Assembly: GCA_018881555.1 (NCBI GenBank)
Contig: JACAXG010000014.1
Span: 1,975,959-2,039,958 of the forward strand
DNA: 64,000 bases
From: Amblyornis subalaris
Taxonomy: Eukaryota > Chordata > Aves > Passeriformes > Ptilonorhynchidae
Reading direction: 5' to 3'
Positions 58,045 through 64,000 of the stretch are shown here, piece after piece. Position numbers and translations under genes: made by a program. The number at the start of each line of letters is the position of its first letter. Positions within the stretch are counted from its first letter, which is position 1. The notes below the pieces were generated by a model, which saw only the letters and a list, made by a program, of their open reading frames with translations, ran no database searches and was not told the origin of the DNA.

Positions 58045-61000
58045 ATCAGGAGATCTAAAAAATGCAATGTACTTTACCATTTATTTCTAATTTACAGTTA
58101 TTGTGCATCCCCCTGTTTATTTTTTGGAGATGTTTTGCTGCCGCCGCTGCTGCTGGGTGAGAAAATGCAGACTTTTAGGCATCTCTTCCAAAGAAATCAG
58201 TGGGAATCTTCCCTCTGCCTTTAGTGCTGACCCAAACCTTGCAGCGCGTTTGTATATCAGAAAAAAACCCCAAATTCTTTCTGTCTCCTTTGCTTTTAAA
58301 TTTTCTAAATACCACAAACTCCCAAATTCTTTGAGTCCAGCACACGGAGACGGTTTTACTCCCAGATTTTTCGCTTCCTGCGGTGCTTTTCAGGTTTTGC
58401 AGGACACACCCCTGCGCCCCGCGCCGCAGCCCTGCCTCGTTCCAGAGCCCGTGTTTGCCAGAGCCCCGGGGGAATTCGGGTGAAAGGAAAACACAGCTTT
58501 CCATTTCCTTATTCCCGAGGAGCGTCGCGACGCCTTGCTGATGTGTTTAAATCTAATTCCATTCGGGATTATTGGCCTTTACCTCCTGGAGTCGGAGCCT
58601 TTTTAACACGAGGCTCAGAAGTGACTTTTGAAAATGAAATCTGCATTTTTTTTGCAATCACGAGGTTTTGAGGGATTAAGCTTTCAAAGGAATAAAATGT
58701 GGGGGATAGAAACTTCCTGAAATGTGTCAGTCAGCCAAGCCCAATTTTATTTGTCTGTGGAACTTTACGGGAATTTTCTATGTATGAGAATAACTCAACA
58801 ACAGACATTAGGAAAAAATTTTTAGAACTACTCCCAGTTGCACATCTGTGTAAAAAAATCCACAAAATCCACAGCGTGAGCAGCTTCAGGAGTTCAACCA
58901 CAGCTCATGACTGTGATTTCTGCCAAATTATTCACAAATATTCAGCCTGAGAGGAGGAAATACAGAATAAATGCTAAATGTGGGGATATAAAACTGCTGG
59001 TTTGTCGTATCAGAATAAATAAAAAAATACTGGGATTTACCTCCTAAAGCTTCGTCGTGTCAAAACCACGGGAGGAACTTTCCAGAAGAGAAACCACCCC
59101 GGCAGGAGCTGGAGAGGAGCACAGGAAGGAGGAATTTCCTGCAGGAAGGTGACAATTCCAGGCCTGGTGAAGGGACCTGCTTGGCGCATCCTGGTTAATG
59201 CATCCACACAAAAATTCCCACTGTGGCAAACTGTGGGGAAGGAAGCGACTGCCNGGACACTCATCGCTGGCCAAGGATCATCCCAAGTTATGGGAATTTA
59301 CCTCCATGGATACCCNGAATTTGGACTGGATAAAGGTGGAACCCGCAGAAGAACAATTTTGGGAGTCTCCCGACCGAGAAGCCTGGGATGAAGGAGGACC
59401 ATCGGGATGCCCCTGGATCCCGGGATGGGAATGATCTCCTTGATCTCTCTCATTTCTATTCCTTTTTCTCTCCACCTCCCATTAATTGTTAATTAAAATC
59501 CGTATTATTGATTTCAGCAAATGGCTTAATTCAGCCCGAGGCATCCAGCCTGGAATTCCGGCCGCTCCCGTCTTCCCAGAAACCTGGGACTGGAGACAAG
59601 CAGGGCAACAATCCCAGCCAANGCAGGGCTCTGGAGGACGATTTGGTTTCCCAAAAAACAAACAGCATTCCCCAGGAAAACGCGGCGTCCGTGACATCGC
59701 AGCGATCCCAGAGCCGCCCCACAAAGGGACACGGCGCTGGAAAAGGGGAGCCGGGTAACTGTATCCCTTTTTCCCTTGGCTGTCTCGAGTTTCCAGAGGA
59801 GACAATGGATGCGTTTCTTAGTCCACACAAAGGAAATCCGGGCCCTGGAGCAGGGTTTGGGATAACGCCTGAGGGAATAGGTTTTACGCTCCAAAAGGCT
59901 TCCAACGCTCCCGCTGTGGGAGTTGATCCCGCGGCAATTCCCGAGCTGCAATCCTGGTGTCTCCCAGAAATAGCTGCGTGTTCCTGGTGCTGTAAATCCG
60001 CATTTAGGGACTCGCACGGGGATTGACTCCATAGACGGGAATAGGCACCATGGAATTCTTAAATAACTCCCCAAATGGTTATTTCTGGGAAGTGGCAGCT
60101 TTGGGATCCTCCTCGCCTGGAGAATTTAAAGGGCAATAAATCCCTGGTTCGGTGCAACTGAGCTGTCGCCCTGNGGATTTATGGGATTTGGAAGAACACG
60201 TGGCGCGGGGTTTGTGGGATACCCCGGCACAGACCGATGCAGGTTTTCCCCATCTTATTCTCCCCCTGATATCNGAATTTCAGTCACACGAACTGTGATG
60301 ACACTGATTTGACAGGGAGATCGTTTTATTCCTTTGAATCCAACGGGAATCCCTAGGAAAGTGGTTTTTTTTTTTGTAGTCAAGCATTTCAAATCCTACC
60401 TGAACAGTTGCTCTTTTCCAACATAAATGAAATCATTTTTACCCCATTGCAGTATTTAAAGTTCTCATCACAGACGAGCCCCCTCTGCCCCCAAATTTAA
60501 GCTGAAAACAGAACAACTATAAAGGCAAAATCCAAAGANTATTTCCTTTTTCCTTTTTAGGGTTTATTTCTCTCAAGTATTTCGCTCATAATTTGGTCAT
60601 TTCGGGGAAAAAAAAGCCAATTAGCAGCCAAAGTTGCTCTTAGTAAAGTGAATTTAACAATTCTTTCCCCCCAGTTCAGCAGCATAGCAGAGAATTTCCA
60701 TTCCAGTCTGCTTTCTGTTTGGCTCAGGTTTTATTGTGATAATGCACAGGGAAAACCAGAACACATCGCAGCGTTTCACAAAATAAAATTACTGGGGGGT
60801 GTATGTGGGAGGGGCTCTTCCAGGAGGCTGGAAATTGTGGGAAATCTTGGGGGAAACGCTAATTGTTTATTTCCGCACAGAAACATTCATTTCCTTTTAA
60901 TGCTTTTTGCTCAGCTCAAGTAGAAATTAATTCTATTTTACCCACTTTCTGTTNTATGTGAATATTCTCTTTTCCACTTTGCCTGCTTGGCCATTAATAC

Positions 61001-62361
61001 TTTCAATTCCCTATTGTTACAAAACTGTTTTATTTTCCCTGCTGCTTTGTTTTTCACTGTTTCTTCCTTTCTTTTAGTTGCAAACCAGATTTTATTTNGT
61101 TTATGAGGCTCCTTTGTATCTGCAGGTAGAAATCAGTGGCATGGACACAGCTTTTTATTAACCTAACTTGGCAAATCCGAGTCCAAACCAGTGATCTGCA
61201 AATATCCGAGGCTAGGAGTGGGCTCGGANTGTATTTTGAAGGAATTTTAATGGCCCACAGGCATCATTTATATCAGGAAAATCAACATCCAGATCCTGTG
61301 AATAAACAGAGTAATCAATCTCCTGCTAAACTCCAATTTACCCTCTCAGCCCAGGAGTTTTCCAAGCTGCTGCAGCGACTGCATAAGCACTGTATGATTT
61401 GAAATAATCCAATAGTTCTATTCCAGACTGCTCCAAACCGTCCAGGAAAATCCATTGGTCCAGGATTAAAGCTGCATTTTTTGCTTTAGCTTCAGTGTGC
61501 AGCGAGTGTGGCATTAAACTGAGGTGTGTGAAAGCGCAGCTCTGGTGAGTGTGGAGTGAGAACTGCAAAAGGCAATAATTTTGGTTAAAAATGGTTGATC
61601 CTCCCCTATTGATTAACGTCAGTTTTTAATGAAGAGTCCCGAGTTAAGCTCAAACCAAGGATTTTNTTAGAATTGTGCTTTTTTGCCTTTCCTCTTCAGT
61701 TTGGGTGTCCACAAACCACTGAAGACACAAGCATTTCTGACTTCGGTTTGAAACGTGGACTTCCAGCCTTAAAAACGGTTATCAATTTTTAAAAAGAACA
61801 GCTGGAATTCTGGATCCAGCTATTTTCAGGATCAGNGAGTGCTGGAGCAGATTCCACCACAGGAGCTGAGCCGAGCCCGTGTCCTGTGCAGGGTTAGAGC
61901 ATCTCCCTGCAAAACTCCCAACTGATTTATTGGGAATAGCCGGAAAAGCTGAATTAATTTAGCCTGGAATGCTTTGTAATAGACTTGCCTTAATCAACTT
62001 TTTATTCCTGAAATGCTGGAGACTCTGCTGGGGGAAAGGGGTGACTGCAAATGAATNAGGGAGGATTAGGATTCCTTCCACTTAAATTAAAGGAGAATTG
62101 ATTGTTTTCTCCAGGCTGCCCGGAACAAGCAGCTTTCCTTGCCTGGCTGCTGAGCTGGGAGGGTGCTGGGATGTGGGAATGGAAGGGTTGGAATGAAAGG
62201 GTTTCCTTGCTCGTGTTTTCCCAGGACAAGGCAGCCTCCCATCCCTGTGTTTGGTACTGAGCCCTGAGCCGGGTNGGAAAAGCAGGATAAAGCCNGGCCC
62301 ATGGCAGAGTCCCTGGGGANGGAGACTTTCCACAAGGACAGGGGAATGGCCTCAGGAGGGC
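58045..62361. other. intergenic, no gene recognised
   Basis: Mostly unique and AT-rich at 58.5-59.0 kb and 60.3-61.7 kb, with a moderately CpG-rich patch at about 58.38-58.53 kb. No exon, RNA gene or repeat family could be supported. Confidence 0.5.
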
Positions 62362-62598
62362 AGGGTTCGATGGGATATCGGGAAGGAATTCCTCCCTGTG
62401 GGGGTGGTGAGGGGCTGGGATGGCATTCCCNGAGAAGCTGTGGCTGCCCCTGGATCCCTGGAAGTGTCCAAGGCCAGGTTGGGCAGGGCTTGGAGCAGCC
62501 TGGGGTAGTGGAAGGTGTCCCTGCCCATGGCAGGGGGTGGGATGGNTGATCTTTAATGTCCCTTCCATCCCAAACCACTCTGGAATTCCAAGATTCCC
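62362..62598 (+). mobile_element. CR1 LINE 3'-end fragment
   Basis: Sense copy: 'ttcgatgggatatcgggaaggaattcc', 'gagaagctgtggctgcccc', 'ggaagtgtccaaggccagg', 'ggaaggtgtccctgcccatggcagggg' and 'ccatcccaaaccactctgg' in order. Confidence 0.94.
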
Positions 62599-63443
62599 TT
62601 TCCACGTGTTGCCCAGCTGCCCTCTTTGATCCCGTAGAGCTCTTCCCGTAATTTTCCTGTTACTCTTTCCAAACTCCCAGCTCGGGGAAGGGATCGTGGT
62701 GCCAAATCTGCACATTAAACACGGAGAGGGAAACCTGGGCCCTGCAAAACCAAACACACAAATTCCTGCCGGGTCTGGTGGTACCCAGTGAGCTGAAAGA
62801 GCAGCATCCCTAAATCCCCAAAAACTGGGGCTGGGGGAAGAGCCAAAACATCCCATGTGAAGAACAACATCCCAGGCCNAGGAAAGGGCTGGATTTCCTC
62901 GGATTTCAGTGTCACCTTGCTCCTTTCAGGGGACTTTGCCAATCCCCCCCGTCTCCCACGCAGGCTCTCATTGGCCACGGGAGCAGCTCTTCCAAAATAA
63001 AAGTGATTCTCTCCGAAAATGAGATTTCCTTTTTCCAAGGGCCATGGAGGGGGGGTCATCCCGGGATCAGGAGCATCTCTAAGGTAGGAGAGACATCGTG
63101 GCAATAGGATTTGTCTCCAGAAAAATCCCTGTCTATAATGAATGTGTAACTTCATGAGGATTAGGGNNTTTTTTTTCCCCCTCACGTGTATAAGAACTAG
63201 AAATAATTAAATAACATCAAGTGCAATCGTCTCCCTGATATTTCAAACTGGCAGGTTGGGGTTCAATGTAGATTTATTTTATGAAGGAGGTGGCACTGCA
63301 GCAAAGTTTAATTCTTCCTGTCCTGTGTCCACTGGGAATCANAATTTTAGTGGGGGGATTCCAGTGAATGATTTTAGATTCGGTGGAGAGGAGTTAATGG
63401 AATGGAAAAGTCCAAAATTTCAGTTGTATTAAAATGTTTTTAT
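62599..63443. other. intergenic, no gene recognised
   Basis: No gene or repeat family recognised. Confidence 0.5.
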
Positions 63444-63510
63444 ATAGAATCACAGACTGGTTGGGTTGGAAAAAATCTTAAAGGTCATCTTGTTCTAACC
63501 CCCTGGCATG
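63444..63510 (-). mobile_element. CR1 LINE tail remnant
   Basis: Short antisense remnant: 'atagaatcacagactggttgggttgg', 'cttaaaggtcatcttgttctaaccccctggcatg'. The rest of the element is missing. Confidence 0.88.
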
Positions 63511-64000
63511 TAAAAAAAAATCCTAAAATAATTATTTAAGAAAAATTAATATAGGAACNGTCTTGCTCATTATAATGAAAATCCACTTAATGATTCCTTG
63601 CTCTGAGCATTTAATTTTTTAATCCTGCTAAGGTATAATTTGGTTATTAATTATGTTTTCCCAGTGCTTGACAGCAATCCATCAATCTGGCTGTGTAACT
63701 GGAGAGCGGCTGGGCTTAGGGCTTGTGGTGTGTGATCATAAAATGTGGGAATGGTTTGGATTTGAGAAGGGATTTACCATTTCCCCNTAAAGTTATTACA
63801 TCCCTGAAATCACTGGGGTTTTTTTGTGTGGAAATTATGACTTTATTTACTCATCTCCAGCTGTCACGGGACACTCCTGCACGAGGATATTGTCCAAAAG
63901 GAGAATTTTGGGNTTTTTTCCCTCTTCCCAGCCCCTCATTGTCTGGGACTGCAGCTGCAGGCTCTGGCTGCTCCCTGCCTGCCCGTGCCGAGCATCCCTC
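63511..64000. other. intergenic, right edge of window
   Basis: AT-rich unique sequence turning GC-richer at the edge. No feature supported. Confidence 0.5.

Noticed and set aside
61136..61402. Plus-strand frame of 88 codons, relatively normal in amino-acid composition
   Set aside because: No recognisable domain, no splice context and an N within it. Not enough to call a gene.
62362..62380. ggttcgatgg resembling a tRNA B box
   Set aside because: It is part of a CR1 copy, and no A box or cloverleaf can be drawn around it.
62002..62856. Open frame of 284 codons on the minus strand
   Set aside because: Its middle is the reverse strand of a CR1 fragment and the rest is featureless.

Overview
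The window is vertebrate nuclear DNA and almost certainly avian. It carries about sixteen recognisable fragments of CR1 LINEs, most of them 3'-end pieces whose sense strand closes with the bird-typical 'attctgtgattctatg' type tail. Genes are compact (NMD3 spans only 6.9 kb), CpG islands mark promoters, and there is no sign of mammalian SINEs. Four protein-coding loci are supported: exon 1 of PPM1L (minus), a small SPTSSB-like gene (plus), the complete NMD3 gene (minus, 15 coding exons) and SPTSSB (minus). From memory, the set corresponds to the human 3q25-q26 neighbourhood. The sequence cannot fix the species.

Layout. 1-4360 is the start of PPM1L intron 1. PPM1L exon 1 lies at 4361-4759 with its CpG-island promoter and a ZNF143-type site up to about 5.28 kb. 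5.3-20.7 kb is intergenic with three CR1 pieces. 20.69-22.78 kb holds the SPTSSB-like gene: a candidate 5' exon, a clear splice acceptor, an 80-codon open frame and a poly(A) signal. 22.8-27.76 kb is intergenic. NMD3 runs 34687 to 27787; all exons join in frame to a 504-residue protein. An 11-bp-based minisatellite sits directly upstream of NMD3 (34.79-35.16 kb). 35.2-44.3 kb is intergenic with CR1 copies. SPTSSB is at 45388-45624, with a 3' UTR probably reaching about 44.3 kb. A strong CpG island at 52.25-53.13 kb has no coding gene on it and may be the distal promoter of SPTSSB. 53.1-64 kb is intergenic with CR1 pieces.

Function. NMD3 is the nuclear export adaptor of the 60S ribosomal subunit. 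PPM1L is a membrane-anchored PP2C phosphatase that acts in ER ceramide trafficking. SPTSSB is a small activating subunit of serine palmitoyltransferase, the first enzyme of sphingolipid synthesis. The main discovery candidate is the second, divergent SPTSSB-like gene. It is intact, roughly 40% identical to the neighbouring SPTSSB, and carries Leu at the position (25) where Val in subunit B and Met in subunit A set acyl-CoA chain-length choice.

Isolated N bases are scattered through the window. All three that fall in coding sequence are at fourfold-degenerate third positions, so they do not alter any protein called here.
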